Shown here one piece after another: positions 17,576 through 26,494 of a DNA stretch of 64,000 bases; positions within the stretch are counted from its first letter, which is position 1, and each line of letters begins with the position of its first letter. The notes beneath the pieces were generated by a model. That model ran no database searches, was not told where the DNA came from, and saw only the letters and a list, made by a program, of their open reading frames with translations. Position numbers and translations under genes: made by a program. Where the stretch lies: positions 129,945 through 193,944 of the forward strand of contig CANSGN010000001.1 in the NCBI GenBank assembly GCA_947646415.1. The letters run 5' to 3'. The stretch is from an uncultured Clostridia bacterium. Lineage in GTDB: Bacteria; Bacillota; Clostridia; Christensenellales; UBA3700.

Positions 17576-17577
17576 AA

Positions 17578-17949
17578 ATGTATATAAAAATTGACAAAGA
17601 CGGAAATTTGACGGAAGTAGTAGAAAATTTTAAAGCAGGTTGTTTGGAAGATAATTTTGAGGTTGATACCGATAAATTGCTTTTTGCAAAATATGTGGAC
17701 GGGAGGATAGTATATGATGATAAAAGTTATAAGAAACACGTCAAAAATCGTACTATTTTAAATAATTTGGTTACTGAAAAAATGGAAATTGAAGAATGGC
17801 TAGATAATTATGACAGAATATGCAATGAAAAAATGAGATGTGACAGACTGCAAATAGAGTGTCATCATAATATTGCGGATATGGATAAAATAGCGCTGGA
17901 TAAAATCCGCAAGCTTTCCGAAATAAACACTGCTATGGCAAATTTATAA
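17578..17949 (+). CDS. Small tail-fibre-associated protein
   Basis: 123 aa, not recognised beyond its position. The first 50 residues look like the short fibre-linked proteins of siphoviruses that start MYIKIDKDG; the rest is helical and charged with an amphipathic coil (residues about 60-120). It begins 2 nt after the fibre gene's stop. I choose the ATG at 17578 because GGAGG (17566-17570) is correctly spaced; the overlapping ATG at 17572 is too close. No terminator was seen after it. Confidence 0.6.
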   Translation: MYIKIDKDGNLTEVVENFKAGCLEDNFEVDTDKLLFAKYVDGRIVYDDKSYKKHVKNRTILNNLVTEKMEIEEWLDNYDRICNEKMRCDRLQIECHHNIADMDKIALDKIRKLSEINTAMANL

Positions 17950-17993
17950 TTTGGCATTGGTGTAAAATATACAATTTGAGACAATATTTGCTC

Positions 17994-18022
17994 TTGCCAA
18001 AATCTTTATTTTATGCTATAAT
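17994..18022 (+). promoter_or_regulatory. Sigma-A promoter for gpsA
   Basis: TTGCCA (17994-17999), 17 bp, TATAAT (18017-18022) with an extended TG dinucleotide at 18014-18015. Confidence 0.75.
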
Positions 18023-18079
18023 ATTATTTAGATTAATTTGTTGACAAAAACAGCAATAATTTTATAAAAGGATTGTAGT

Positions 18080-19051
18080 ATGAAATTTTCGGTATTGGGT
18101 TGTGGACGATGGGGGTCCTTTATAAGTTGGTATTTATCGGATATAAAGAAGTATGATACTTGTCTTTACGGAAGAGCTACAAGTACTAACTATTTGCAAC
18201 TTAAAAATACAAGACAAAATGAATATGTCAAATTAAATGACAATATAACTTTAACAAGTGATTTATCCGTTGCTTTAAACTTTGCGGATATAGTCATTAT
18301 TAGTATTTCCGCGCAAAATTTACGTGAATTTATAAGAAATATTAAAACAAACTATGATATTTGCGATAAAAAATTTGTGCTTTGTATGAAAGGGCTAGAG
18401 ACTCCGAGTGGAAAGAGACTTACAGAGGTTTGTATTGAAGAGGGTATCGAAAAAAATAATTTGGCAGTTTGGCTTGGACCGGGACATATACAAGATTTTA
18501 CTCGCGGCATACCTAATTGCATGACGATAGATAGCTACAATAAAGATTTAACCTGTTATTTGGCAGATAACTTGGCGAGCGAACTTATCAGATTTTATTA
18601 TGGAAACGACATAATAGGTAACGAGATAGGTGCTGCTTGTAAAAATATTATGGGAATTTGCGCTGGAGTGCTTGACGGCTTGGGTTACGGCGCAATGAAA
18701 GGTCCGCTTATGGTAAGAGGTGCTTTTGAAGTTTCCAAATTTATAACCGCAATGGGCGGCGACGGATATACTGCTTACGGACTAACTCATTTAGGGGACT
18801 ATGAAACCACTTTGTTTTCAAAGTATTCAAACAACCGTAATTTTGGCGAAAAATTGGCTTTGGGACAACCTTTCGAAAAATTGGCAGAGGGGGTCAAAAC
18901 ATCCGAGGCAGTTTATAAAAAAGCAAAAACTTTGAATGTTGATATGCCTATTACGGAAGCAGTTTATAAAGTTTTGTTTGAAAAAGCCGATTTAAAAGAT
19001 ACTTTATCTTCTTTGTTTAGTCGGTCGGTGAAAACAGAAAAGTATAGCTGA
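18080..19051 (+). CDS. gpsA: Glycerol-3-phosphate dehydrogenase [NAD(P)+]
   Basis: Cytoplasmic enzyme that reduces dihydroxyacetone phosphate to sn-glycerol 3-phosphate for phospholipid synthesis. 323 aa: N-terminal dinucleotide loop GCGRWGS (residues 7-13), the WLGPGH segment near 137, the catalytic-lysine region NEIGAACKNIMG near 184-195 and the C-terminal LGDYETTLFSKYSNNRNFG block (GDL-T-S-RN in the family). The sequence is divergent, for instance GDY in place of GDL. Own promoter; AAAGGA 9 nt upstream of the ATG. A pgsA-type gene at 58.4 kb uses the same lipid pathway. Confidence 0.87.
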   Translation: MKFSVLGCGRWGSFISWYLSDIKKYDTCLYGRATSTNYLQLKNTRQNEYVKLNDNITLTSDLSVALNFADIVIISISAQNLREFIRNIKTNYDICDKKFVLCMKGLETPSGKRLTEVCIEEGIEKNNLAVWLGPGHIQDFTRGIPNCMTIDSYNKDLTCYLADNLASELIRFYYGNDIIGNEIGAACKNIMGICAGVLDGLGYGAMKGPLMVRGAFEVSKFITAMGGDGYTAYGLTHLGDYETTLFSKYSNNRNFGEKLALGQPFEKLAEGVKTSEAVYKKAKTLNVDMPITEAVYKVLFEKADLKDTLSSLFSRSVKTEKYS

Positions 19052-19128
19052 TAAATACTTAATATGTTTAAATTTTTGCAATTTAATTGCGATTTTCGAT
19101 AGAAATTTGTTGAAATTATGTAAAATAA

Positions 19129-19163
19129 AAAATGCTTTTGTTATTTGCCGAAAGCATTTTTTT
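19129..19163 (+). terminator. Bidirectional terminator between convergent gpsA and the O-antigen-ligase-like gene
   Basis: 10-bp stem AAAATGCTTT / AAAGCATTTT with a 12-nt loop; T tract on the right and A tract on the left serve both strands. Confidence 0.75.
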
Positions 19164-19205
19164 ATTAAAAGTTGATTAATATATTGTTATTTTTTGTATT
19201 TATGC

Positions 19206-20600
19206 CTAGCAAACATCAATGTTGTTTACGTCAATAGATTTCATAAATGTTTTACTTTCCTTAGTGTTGTTAAACTCAAGTATAGCAGTAAGTATAACAA
19301 CTATCAAAACATAAGGCACCGGTAAAAAGCTGCCTGCATCCATTAAAGACTGTATTTCAAACGCTATTATACCAAGTGAGATTGAAATGTTAAATCTTTT
19401 AAAATTGCTAAACATTATTTTGCCGCGTACAAAGTAATAATAGCAATAGGCAAGTACTCCGATAATACCCATACTTGCAAGTGCCTGCAAAAGTGTATTA
19501 TGAAACCAATATATACAAAAATCCGCTAAATGCAAATTAGGGCCAACATACCCCATTCCCACGCCGAACATAGGATTTTTAATAAAGCAAACCAAAGCTT
19601 CTTCGTATAAATTGCTTCGACCACTTGTAGTGAATGATAAGTCAGAAATATGTTCAAAAGCTTTTAATATAAACTCTTTTTTTATCAATACAAAAATAGA
19701 TATTAAAATAGCAAGTACACATATTGAAATTAAAAGCTGCGAGCGGTTTGCACCCTTTGTAAATGAATAAATTAATAAAACCGGAAAAGTAATCAATATG
19801 GATAATATACCGCTACGGCAAAAAGTAATAAATATAAATCCGTAAAAAATCAGTCCGATTGTATAGAACAGCCAAGCAAATTTTTTATCGCTATATCCCA
19901 AATAAAAACCGCAAGGAGCAATAATTGCAAGCAGTGTAGCTATTCCGTTTCTGTTACCCCAACCTAAATTTATTACGTCAAGTCGAAGCATTTCCACAAA
20001 CGGCTCATCCGATCGCAAAAAATGAGTTAGCATTTCTGCAACTATTATAAAGCCCAACGTAATCATAATATAGCATACGTACTTTTTATAATCGACATCC
20101 TTAGGAGGTTTTGTATAGGTCATAATTAAGTAATATAGTATTAGCATTACAGGACCGAGAGTTAATATAAACATTATACCATTTAAGTATTGTTTTAAAC
20201 TTAAAAAACCTATACCTCCTGCAAAAAGCGCTATTGTTATCGCAAAAAACGGTAATGTCAATTTGTAGTTTTTAAATTTTACAGGATAACTAATTAAATG
20301 AGATATAAATGCCCCGATTAATAATATTGCTAACACAAACATAACAGGCCATGTTTTATCTTCGTTTAAAATGTTGTTGTTTGAAGTGTTAAAAATCATA
20401 TATATCAAACAAGGCAATACAGGCAAAATATCTTCGTTGATAATCAATACTACGCAAGTGATTAATAACAAAATAGTCATGCCAAGCAAACTATTGCCTG
20501 TCATCCAACAAAAAAATGTGACAAACCCGCAAATCATTGGAAAAATAGGTGTATACAATGACAATCGGGAAGTATTTTTGAGGTATTCAAAAAATTTCAT
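19206..20600 (-). CDS. O-antigen ligase/polymerase-like membrane protein
   Basis: 464-aa integral membrane protein with about 11-12 hydrophobic segments. The extracytoplasmic loop signature near residues 327-370 (GRSNLYEEALVCF, NPMFGVGMG, then FHNTLLQALASMG) matches the O-antigen ligase/Wzy family, enzymes that polymerise or attach surface polysaccharide units using lipid-linked donors. No glycosyltransferases or flippase lie nearby, so its polymer is unknown; similar proteins in Gram-positives act on teichoic-acid or exopolysaccharide precursors. The only consensus promoter puts the transcript start at or next to the ATG, with no ribosome site, suggesting leaderless translation. Confidence 0.72.
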   Translation of the reverse strand: MKFFEYLKNTSRLSLYTPIFPMICGFVTFFCWMTGNSLLGMTILLLITCVVLIINEDILPVLPCLIYMIFNTSNNNILNEDKTWPVMFVLAILLIGAFISHLISYPVKFKNYKLTLPFFAITIALFAGGIGFLSLKQYLNGIMFILTLGPVMLILYYLIMTYTKPPKDVDYKKYVCYIMITLGFIIVAEMLTHFLRSDEPFVEMLRLDVINLGWGNRNGIATLLAIIAPCGFYLGYSDKKFAWLFYTIGLIFYGFIFITFCRSGILSILITFPVLLIYSFTKGANRSQLLISICVLAILISIFVLIKKEFILKAFEHISDLSFTTSGRSNLYEEALVCFIKNPMFGVGMGYVGPNLHLADFCIYWFHNTLLQALASMGIIGVLAYCYYYFVRGKIMFSNFKRFNISISLGIIAFEIQSLMDAGSFLPVPYVLIVVILTAILEFNNTKESKTFMKSIDVNNIDVC

Positions 20601-20607
20601 ATATTAA

Positions 20608-20636
20608 ATTATATCACAATAGAATGATAATGTAAA
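20608..20636 (-). promoter_or_regulatory. Sigma-A promoter for the O-antigen-ligase-like gene
   Basis: Minus strand TTTACA (20636-20631), 17 bp, TATAAT (20613-20608). The -10 box ends only 7 nt before the ATG. Confidence 0.7.
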
Positions 20637-20674
20637 GATATTTATTTTAAGAGAGTTATATTTTTGATTAGCTA

Positions 20675-20703
20675 TTGCAAATTTAATTTAAATATGATAT
20701 AAT
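20675..20703 (+). promoter_or_regulatory. Sigma-A promoter for the 689-aa lipoprotein
   Basis: TTGCAA (20675-20680), 17 bp, TATAAT (20698-20703) with extended TG at 20695-20696. The transcript leader is about 100 nt. Confidence 0.7.
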
Positions 20704-20812
20704 AATATAAATAAATCTGCGGTATATTCTCTAAAATAATCGTTATAAGTTGAGGGGCAACTTGATCATTGAAAGAGTTTATTTTTGCGCTAATTTATAT
20801 AGAGGTGAAAGT

Positions 20813-22882
20813 ATGAAAAAGAAATTTAGTTTTGTTATTGTAATTGTACTGCTAGTAAGTATGCTTGCTTTAGTGCTTGTTGCATGTGACCCTAAAGACC
20901 CAGAGTCATTTTCGGCTGTAAACAATATGACAGTGCTTGAGGAAATTTGGGATGCTTGGTCGGTTGATAATTTTCAGACTGCAACGGATACGTTGGGTAT
21001 TGATGTAAATGTCAATCTGAAAGGCGACGGCAAAGATATCAATTTTATTTTGCAAGGCGGTATTTCCAGCAATACAAGTGTCAAAGAGGGCTTACGCTTA
21101 GCCATAGTAAATAATTTAGCAAGTAAAACTGTCGCAGAGGTTATATCAAATAGCGACGGCACTTTTGTTTATGCTGACGGGCTTAAAGATAAACCGTTAA
21201 AAATAAATGAAATAAAATTTCAAGGCATAGGCTCTTTTATAGATGAAACATTGGGGCTTAACTTAGGGGATATAGCAGGGCTTTTGAAATTGCCTTTAAT
21301 TAATATGGTAAATGACGCAATCAATAATGATGGCGGCAGTATTACCATAAGACCTGTGCTTAAAGAAAAAAATTCTTATGATGTAAATTACACATTTGCT
21401 TTTAAACTTAATAGTTTGATTGATGAACTAATGTTGTTTGTCCCAGGCCTTGAAGAAATATTTGAGAGTGTAAAAGCGGAGCTTAATGATATTAGCATAG
21501 ATTTTGATATAAAAACAACAGGTAATCAAAGAGAAAAAGTTGCAAAACCTGCCAAAGGCGCACCAAAGTATAACTATATCGGCGGCAAATTAACTGATAT
21601 GAAAATTACCGCAAAAGTTGGCACAAGTGAAATGACTGTTAATTGCGGTGTTGGTGGATTTAGGTTGTTAAACAGTATACCTGCAATCAACGCTCCTACG
21701 GAATTTATTGATTTTGACAACTTTTTATTGCCAAGCAATTTGAACGGCACTTTTAATTTGAAAGATAAAAATGGCGATATTTTAGGAAAGTATGAATACA
21801 CTGCTAATTTTGATTTTAGCAAAACACAGTTGCTTTCCAGCTTGTTTGAATGTGCCGTAAAACAAAGTGCAATGCCGATTGTAGATAAATTATTTAAGGA
21901 CGAGTGCGGTAAAATTTATATAGAGGTAAAACACATTTGCGACAATACATGCAAAATCAATCATTTGAGCAATGACTCTCGTCCGTTATTGACTATTGCT
22001 TATGACCCTAATTCGTTTGGGACTAATAGAGTATATTTTGCTTTGAATATGAGAGGCAGTGTGAGTGCAGATTTTGGAGAAAAAATATCCGAAATGATAA
22101 ATGACGGCACATTGGTTTCCGCACAAGAGATATTAGACCTTTTGCCAAAGGAAGATTTGATTTTTAGTATTGACCCGTCTGCTTATATTAAAAAAGCTGA
22201 GGTAAGTAGTAGCGATAATATTATCTTGCCACAAGTTATGGTTGTAAACGAAAGCAATACTATTGATTTTGCTGAAATAGTAAACAGCATTTTACAAGCA
22301 GATATTTTTGCGGAGTATAAAGATACAATCGCAAAAGTTATGGATATAGTATTTCCTAATGTGGATAGTATAGATTACACTATTGTTCACACTAACGAGC
22401 ATATAACCGATTGGGATATAAAAGCAAAGTTTTTGGAAAACAGGGAGTTTTGCTATAGTGAAACAGACGGCATAAAAGAAATTTTTGCTCCTATTAATAG
22501 TAAAATCGAATATACATTAAATGAGCAAAATATCATTAAAATAAAGACAACTAAAGATATCTATAATGCTGACGGCACTCTTAAGCATTTGACAGCTCAG
22601 GATGTGAATGCTTTAATCGGTGCTAGTGTAGAAGGCAGATATTTTGATATGCTAAACAATCAAATTACCGAAAACTTAACTATACTTGACATTGTAGGGG
22701 TAGATATTACACAAACTCAAACAACTCAAACGGTATACTTGGTTGTAGGAGGAAATGTAAATAACAACATTTATAAATTTTTGGATAATTTGAATGATTG
22801 GTTTAGCACAGAGGATGAAAAATTAATTAATTATATTTATCCTATTTGTGATGTTATTGAATTGGAAATAAAATTGATATAA
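20813..22882 (+). CDS. Large lipoprotein of unknown function
   Basis: 689 aa, no family recognised. A Lys-rich signal and lipobox LVAC (Cys at residue 26) predict anchoring to the outer face of the membrane. The body is beta-rich with alternating amphipathic strands and several Asp/Asn-rich turns, and has a CNDTCKINH-like Cys/His patch near residue 380 (two Cys in HICDNTCKINH). There may be two repeats of an LppX/LolA-like lipid-sheet fold, but I cannot show it. The ATG at 20813 is chosen because GAGGTG (20802-20807) precedes it and it begins a classical signal; an upstream TTG would add 21 residues that spoil it. Monocistronic with a strong terminator. Confidence 0.7.
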   Translation: MKKKFSFVIVIVLLVSMLALVLVACDPKDPESFSAVNNMTVLEEIWDAWSVDNFQTATDTLGIDVNVNLKGDGKDINFILQGGISSNTSVKEGLRLAIVNNLASKTVAEVISNSDGTFVYADGLKDKPLKINEIKFQGIGSFIDETLGLNLGDIAGLLKLPLINMVNDAINNDGGSITIRPVLKEKNSYDVNYTFAFKLNSLIDELMLFVPGLEEIFESVKAELNDISIDFDIKTTGNQREKVAKPAKGAPKYNYIGGKLTDMKITAKVGTSEMTVNCGVGGFRLLNSIPAINAPTEFIDFDNFLLPSNLNGTFNLKDKNGDILGKYEYTANFDFSKTQLLSSLFECAVKQSAMPIVDKLFKDECGKIYIEVKHICDNTCKINHLSNDSRPLLTIAYDPNSFGTNRVYFALNMRGSVSADFGEKISEMINDGTLVSAQEILDLLPKEDLIFSIDPSAYIKKAEVSSSDNIILPQVMVVNESNTIDFAEIVNSILQADIFAEYKDTIAKVMDIVFPNVDSIDYTIVHTNEHITDWDIKAKFLENREFCYSETDGIKEIFAPINSKIEYTLNEQNIIKIKTTKDIYNADGTLKHLTAQDVNALIGASVEGRYFDMLNNQITENLTILDIVGVDITQTQTTQTVYLVVGGNVNNNIYKFLDNLNDWFSTEDEKLINYIYPICDVIELEIKLI

Positions 22883-22887
22883 AGTAA

Positions 22888-22926
22888 TAAAAAACAGCAG
22901 ACATAAAATTGTCTGCTGTTTTTTTA
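22888..22926 (+). terminator. Bidirectional terminator
   Basis: Perfect 13-bp stem AAAACAGCAGACA / TGTCTGCTGTTTT with a 6-nt loop; serves the lipoprotein gene and the convergent DUF1540 gene. Confidence 0.9.
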
Positions 22927-22957
22927 TCTTTTATTTGCAAATTATTTAAAATTACTT

Positions 22958-23269
22958 TTAGTCTTTAGTTCTTGTTTTACATTTGGTAGAAAGCAATTTT
23001 TCTCCAACATTTATAAAATCGGCAGCACATTTGAAACATTTATTGTAACTGCAATCTGTACTATTGCACTTTATTAAAGTGTCCTCGTTGTCAGAATAGT
23101 TAAATTCGCTTGAAACTTCCATATTGACAAATTCTTGCTCGATTACGCCGTTTTCTCTTTTTATTCTTGTAATGCAGTTGCCTCTTTTATCAATGTTTAC
23201 AACGCCGGCTTTACAGTGAAATCCCTCATTAAACTCACAGTTGCTTGTAGTGCATTTTAAACCTTTCAT
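22958..23269 (-). CDS. DUF1540 protein with two Cys-rich repeats
   Basis: 103-aa soluble protein with two copies of the DUF1540 motif: residues 5-27 (CTTSNCEFNEGFHCKAG) and 68-98 (CNSTDCSYNKCFKCAAD, then STKC). The conserved cysteines probably bind a metal. Such proteins are common in Clostridia, some linked to sporulation, but have no established biochemical role. TAGGAGG lies 5 nt before the ATG. Its start region faces the kinase-like gene divergently. Confidence 0.82.
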   Translation of the reverse strand: MKGLKCTTSNCEFNEGFHCKAGVVNIDKRGNCITRIKRENGVIEQEFVNMEVSSEFNYSDNEDTLIKCNSTDCSYNKCFKCAADFINVGEKLLSTKCKTRTKD

Positions 23270-23471
23270 AAATCCTCCTAATAATCTTTTGTTTATATTA
23301 GTATTTACTATTATTTATCAATTATTCGCTGTATTTTTAGCTAAAATGTGTTTATTTTTTAAAATTGATAGCTTTTTTGCTTGCTATACTAAAAAATATT
23401 TGATAGAATACTACATAGTGCGGATTGTGTTGGAAATAATATTTTTCACGACAATTCAGTATAGGGAACTT

Positions 23472-24134
23472 ATGAATTTACAAATAATAAAACAATTAAG
23501 TCGTACAAGTAATAAAGTATGTCTTGCAAAAAATGACAAAGGTATGTCGGTAGTGGTAAAAAAATATCAAGATATAAATACTTTGAGTATTGAAACTACT
23601 ATTTTAAATCAACTTTCAGTTTCTGGCTATGCTCCCAAAATAATTGAAATGGGGGAAGATTTTATCATTTACGAGTATATCGAGGGAGATTTGCTAAAAG
23701 ACAAATTTTTATTGTATACTATGAGCGATAATATTGATGGACTTGTAAGACTTGCCAATGAACTTTCGATTTTTTTGCAAATCTTTTATACACTTGCGGA
23801 TAATTACATTTTAAAAGATATTTCTTTTGATAATTTTATTATAAAAGACGGAAGATGTTATGGTATTGATTACGACAGTGTGGAAGAAGGTATGCAGTAT
23901 ACCGATATTGCTGGCGTTATCGCTTATGCAGTAACAAATTGTGCAGGCAGTATTTACTCGGCTTTTCCGTTTATCAAAAGGATACTTGTCAATTTTCGTT
24001 ATCAAATGATAGATGTAATCAACGAAGTGAGAGTTTGCTTGAATAACAGTAAAAAAATAATAAATATAGATAGTGTTTTAAATGACTTATTGATGATAGA
24101 CGACAAAAAAAATGAGAAATTTTTACAAAAATAA
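23472..24134 (+). CDS. Small protein-kinase/aminoglycoside-phosphotransferase-like protein
   Basis: 220 aa with a minimal kinase fold: VVVKKY with candidate ATP lysine at 30, Glu41 of helix C, hinge YEYIEGDLL (67-75), catalytic loop D116-ISFD-N121 and metal-binding D133 in GIDYDS. The HRD/HGD His is replaced by Lys115. It resembles small Kae1/Bud32- or APH-like kinases in length, but the substrate is unknown. I use the ATG at 23472, with TAGGGA upstream; the frame stays open 231 bp further left, but that part lies over the opposite DUF1540 gene start and includes no better ribosome site. Confidence 0.6.
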   Translation: MNLQIIKQLSRTSNKVCLAKNDKGMSVVVKKYQDINTLSIETTILNQLSVSGYAPKIIEMGEDFIIYEYIEGDLLKDKFLLYTMSDNIDGLVRLANELSIFLQIFYTLADNYILKDISFDNFIIKDGRCYGIDYDSVEEGMQYTDIAGVIAYAVTNCAGSIYSAFPFIKRILVNFRYQMIDVINEVRVCLNNSKKIINIDSVLNDLLMIDDKKNEKFLQK

Positions 24135-24162
24135 TTGTAAACATATTGAAATAAAAAAATAT

Positions 24163-24190
24163 TTGTGTTACAATTATATTGTATTATAAT
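24163..24190 (+). promoter_or_regulatory. Likely promoter for the Xre-type regulator
   Basis: TTGTGT (24163-24168), 16 bp, TATAAT (24185-24190). The leader to the ATG at 24345 is about 148 nt and contains two GGTAAAT copies (24260s and 24270s) and an ATGCC...GGCAT pairing, which may be regulatory. Confidence 0.5.
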
Positions 24191-24344
24191 ATTATATAAT
24201 AAATTTAAAAATTGTTATCTTAAAGGGTGGTTGCATATAGCAAATGAGTTTATCTAAAGGTAAATTTATTTGGTAAATGCCGCTTAAAGACTTTAAATGA
24301 TGGGGCATCTAAGTATTAATGTTTTTAGATTAATAGGAGAAAGT

Positions 24345-24554
24345 ATGAAGTTTTGTGAGAGATTATCTGAACTGAGAAAAGAAAGAGGTTTTAATCAACA
24401 ATATGTTGCAGGCTATATGGGTGTTACTCAAGTTAGCATTAGTAATTGGGAAAGAGGGTTTAAAGAGCCTAACTTCCAAGCGCTTATTGATTTAGCGAAT
24501 TTGTTTGATGTTACAAGCGATTATTTGCTTGGCATTTCGGATAAACGCAAATAA
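24345..24554 (+). CDS. Xre/Cro-type helix-turn-helix regulator
   Basis: 69-aa DNA-binding protein consisting of little more than one HTH_3 domain (residues 4-60): recognition region QYVAGYMGVTQVSISNWERG, then the FDVTSDYLLG helix typical of Xre regulators. Probably a dimeric repressor; its targets could include the genes downstream. AGGAGA lies 4-5 nt before the ATG at 24345; an in-frame ATG 48 bp upstream has no ribosome site and adds residues outside the domain. Confidence 0.83.
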   Translation: MKFCERLSELRKERGFNQQYVAGYMGVTQVSISNWERGFKEPNFQALIDLANLFDVTSDYLLGISDKRK

Positions 24555-24645
24555 TTTTGTACATATCTATTTTAAATTAAATATATCATTATGGTATATT
24601 TATTTAAACAAATATAATATAGATATTAAAAGATAGGGGATATAT

Positions 24646-25554
24646 ATGGTTACTATTAAAAATGTAAATTTCAGCACTTTTGGTAATTGTTTGGAAATTT
24701 CAAACGGTGTTGTTGTGCTACGTGTTACTACTGATTTAGGTCCGCGTATTATTTATTACGGAACAACTGATGAAGATAACATGATGCACACTGATGACCT
24801 TGGATTAAATAAGCGTCCAAGCGAGTTCCTTGACAAAAACTATAAAAAAGGCGAAGTTTGGAAAATTTATGGCGGTCACAGACTTTGGAAATCTCCTGAG
24901 GATGAGGCAAGCTATCAACCCGACCATAATAAGGTAGATGTTACCTTGCTTGATAACGGTGCTGCATTTTTTAGCGGAAACGATAAAGTTACCGGTATCG
25001 GAAAGACAATAAAGGTTACCATGGCAGAAAATGGCGACGTAACTGTTGAGCATGCTTTTTATAATTGCGGAGACAAACCGCTTAATGTTGCATTATGGGC
25101 ATTGTCCGTTATGAACAAATACGGTACGGCAGTTATCCCTATGTCAAAGGAAGATACGGGACTTCTTGCAAACCGCAATTTAGTCATTTGGCCATATACG
25201 GATATTGCTGATGATAGGTTGCAAATAAAACAAGATTACATAAGTATGAGGCAAGACCCTGATTGCAAAGGACCTATGAAAATAGGAACTTTAAATACAG
25301 AAGGTATTGTTTACTATATTCGTGGCGACAAATTAGTGGAAAAGATTTTCCCAAAAGCAAAGAGGGACGGCAATTACGCAGACTATTCTTCTTCTACAGA
25401 GCTTTATACTTGCAAAGATTTTATTGAAGTGGAAAGTTTGTCAGAGTTGCAAAACATTCCTATCGGAGGGACTGCCACTCATACAGAAATTTGGAAATTA
25501 CATATCGCAGATAAACTATACGGCGATATAAAGGCATTGATAAATGAAAATTAA
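24646..25554 (+). CDS. DUF4380 (aldose-epimerase-fold) protein
   Basis: 302-aa protein of the DUF4380 group, a galactose-mutarotase-like beta-sandwich. Seen here: the early GPRIIYYG strand (residues 32-39), YGGHRLWKSPED near 75-86, and the NVALWALSVM segment near 140. The catalytic His/Glu arrangement of true mutarotases is not obvious, and the substrate is unknown, presumably a sugar. Its end overlaps the start of the next gene by 11 bp, so it probably shares a transcript with the protease-like pair. No signal peptide. Confidence 0.75.
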   Translation: MVTIKNVNFSTFGNCLEISNGVVVLRVTTDLGPRIIYYGTTDEDNMMHTDDLGLNKRPSEFLDKNYKKGEVWKIYGGHRLWKSPEDEASYQPDHNKVDVTLLDNGAAFFSGNDKVTGIGKTIKVTMAENGDVTVEHAFYNCGDKPLNVALWALSVMNKYGTAVIPMSKEDTGLLANRNLVIWPYTDIADDRLQIKQDYISMRQDPDCKGPMKIGTLNTEGIVYYIRGDKLVEKIFPKAKRDGNYADYSSSTELYTCKDFIEVESLSELQNIPIGGTATHTEIWKLHIADKLYGDIKALINEN

Positions 25555-26482
25555 GTTTAAATTGTTTGTATCGCTAGCGATTTTATTAACGCTAGCTTTA
25601 CTTGCCTTTACGGGGTGCAAACCGGAGGAGAGAAACTATAATTTAGACGGCATCGGAAGTGTCGTAATTTCCGATGCTATGGAAGATGTTTTGTCTTCCT
25701 GTGTTGTGGTGGAAGTTGTTCCCGGCAATTTTACATTCTATTATTCAATGGGAGTTGCTATTTCCGAAGATAAAATAATTGTTCCAAGGCAAACGATTCC
25801 GTTAAATAAACTTAATTTGCCGGAAACAAACTATTATAAGGGCAGAGTTTATAATACAAAAGGCAGATTTGACTTTGTCTACAAGACTGAAGATAACAAT
25901 TTTGCAAGGAATAATGATTATGGTTTTAATGTATTAACGCTTAAGGACAAAAACAGTGTAAAACTAAAACCTGTCAAATTTGCAAAAAATAACGATACTA
26001 CCGATATTATCAAACTTGGACAAATGATTTTTGGGGTGGAAGTTATTGTACCTGACAGCAGGGTGTATAACAAAAATTCTTCTGTAGATATCCCTACTCA
26101 GGAATATTATAAGGCAATTCCTGTTTTGGTTTCTTCTAAATCTATGATGACGGGTGCGGACATTATGAGCAATCATCCTAACGGAATACCTGATGAAATG
26201 ATAGCAGCTTCATTTACTACACAAGGCTATTTCAACAAGTCGGATTACGATACTTATGTTACAGGGGTGGATTTGAAACATGGTTTTGAGGCAATAGATA
26301 AAAACGAGAACTATGTTTTGACAAACAACATGTTATTTAATACTGCGGGAGAATTTGTTGGAATCAACTACTTACGAAGGGTTGACGGTACGGATTCAAA
26401 CGAACATATAGTAGCGGGTATAGGTTATGCCGTACGCAGCAGCAACATAAAAGCTGTTTTGCAAAATAAGCAAATTATATAG
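25544..26482 (+). CDS. Lipoprotein with trypsin/HtrA-like fold lacking the catalytic triad
   Basis: 312-aa lipoprotein (lipobox FTGC, Cys25). By position it parallels the HtrA-like protein encoded next: SMGVAISEDKIIVPRQTI matches the strand that carries the catalytic His (here Arg82/Gln83), GFNVLTLK matches the Asp strand (Asn129), and NMLFNTAGEFVGI follows the Ser position (Thr260). All three triad residues are therefore changed. I infer a pseudoprotease that binds peptides or the neighbouring enzyme. It starts within the DUF4380 gene (11-bp overlap) and ends 12 bp before the active paralogue. Confidence 0.68.
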   Translation: MKIKFKLFVSLAILLTLALLAFTGCKPEERNYNLDGIGSVVISDAMEDVLSSCVVVEVVPGNFTFYYSMGVAISEDKIIVPRQTIPLNKLNLPETNYYKGRVYNTKGRFDFVYKTEDNNFARNNDYGFNVLTLKDKNSVKLKPVKFAKNNDTTDIIKLGQMIFGVEVIVPDSRVYNKNSSVDIPTQEYYKAIPVLVSSKSMMTGADIMSNHPNGIPDEMIAASFTTQGYFNKSDYDTYVTGVDLKHGFEAIDKNENYVLTNNMLFNTAGEFVGINYLRRVDGTDSNEHIVAGIGYAVRSSNIKAVLQNKQII

Positions 26483-26494
26483 GAGGGTGATATA

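Noticed and set aside
23241-23471. N-terminal extension of the kinase-like protein
   Set aside because: Covers the start and ribosome site of the opposite DUF1540 gene and translates to a Phe/Tyr-rich stretch unlike a domain; the internal ATG at 23472 is better placed.
24200-24344. Operator array for the Xre-type regulator
   Set aside because: Only two 7-bp GGTAAAT words and a loose pairing are seen, too little to call sites.
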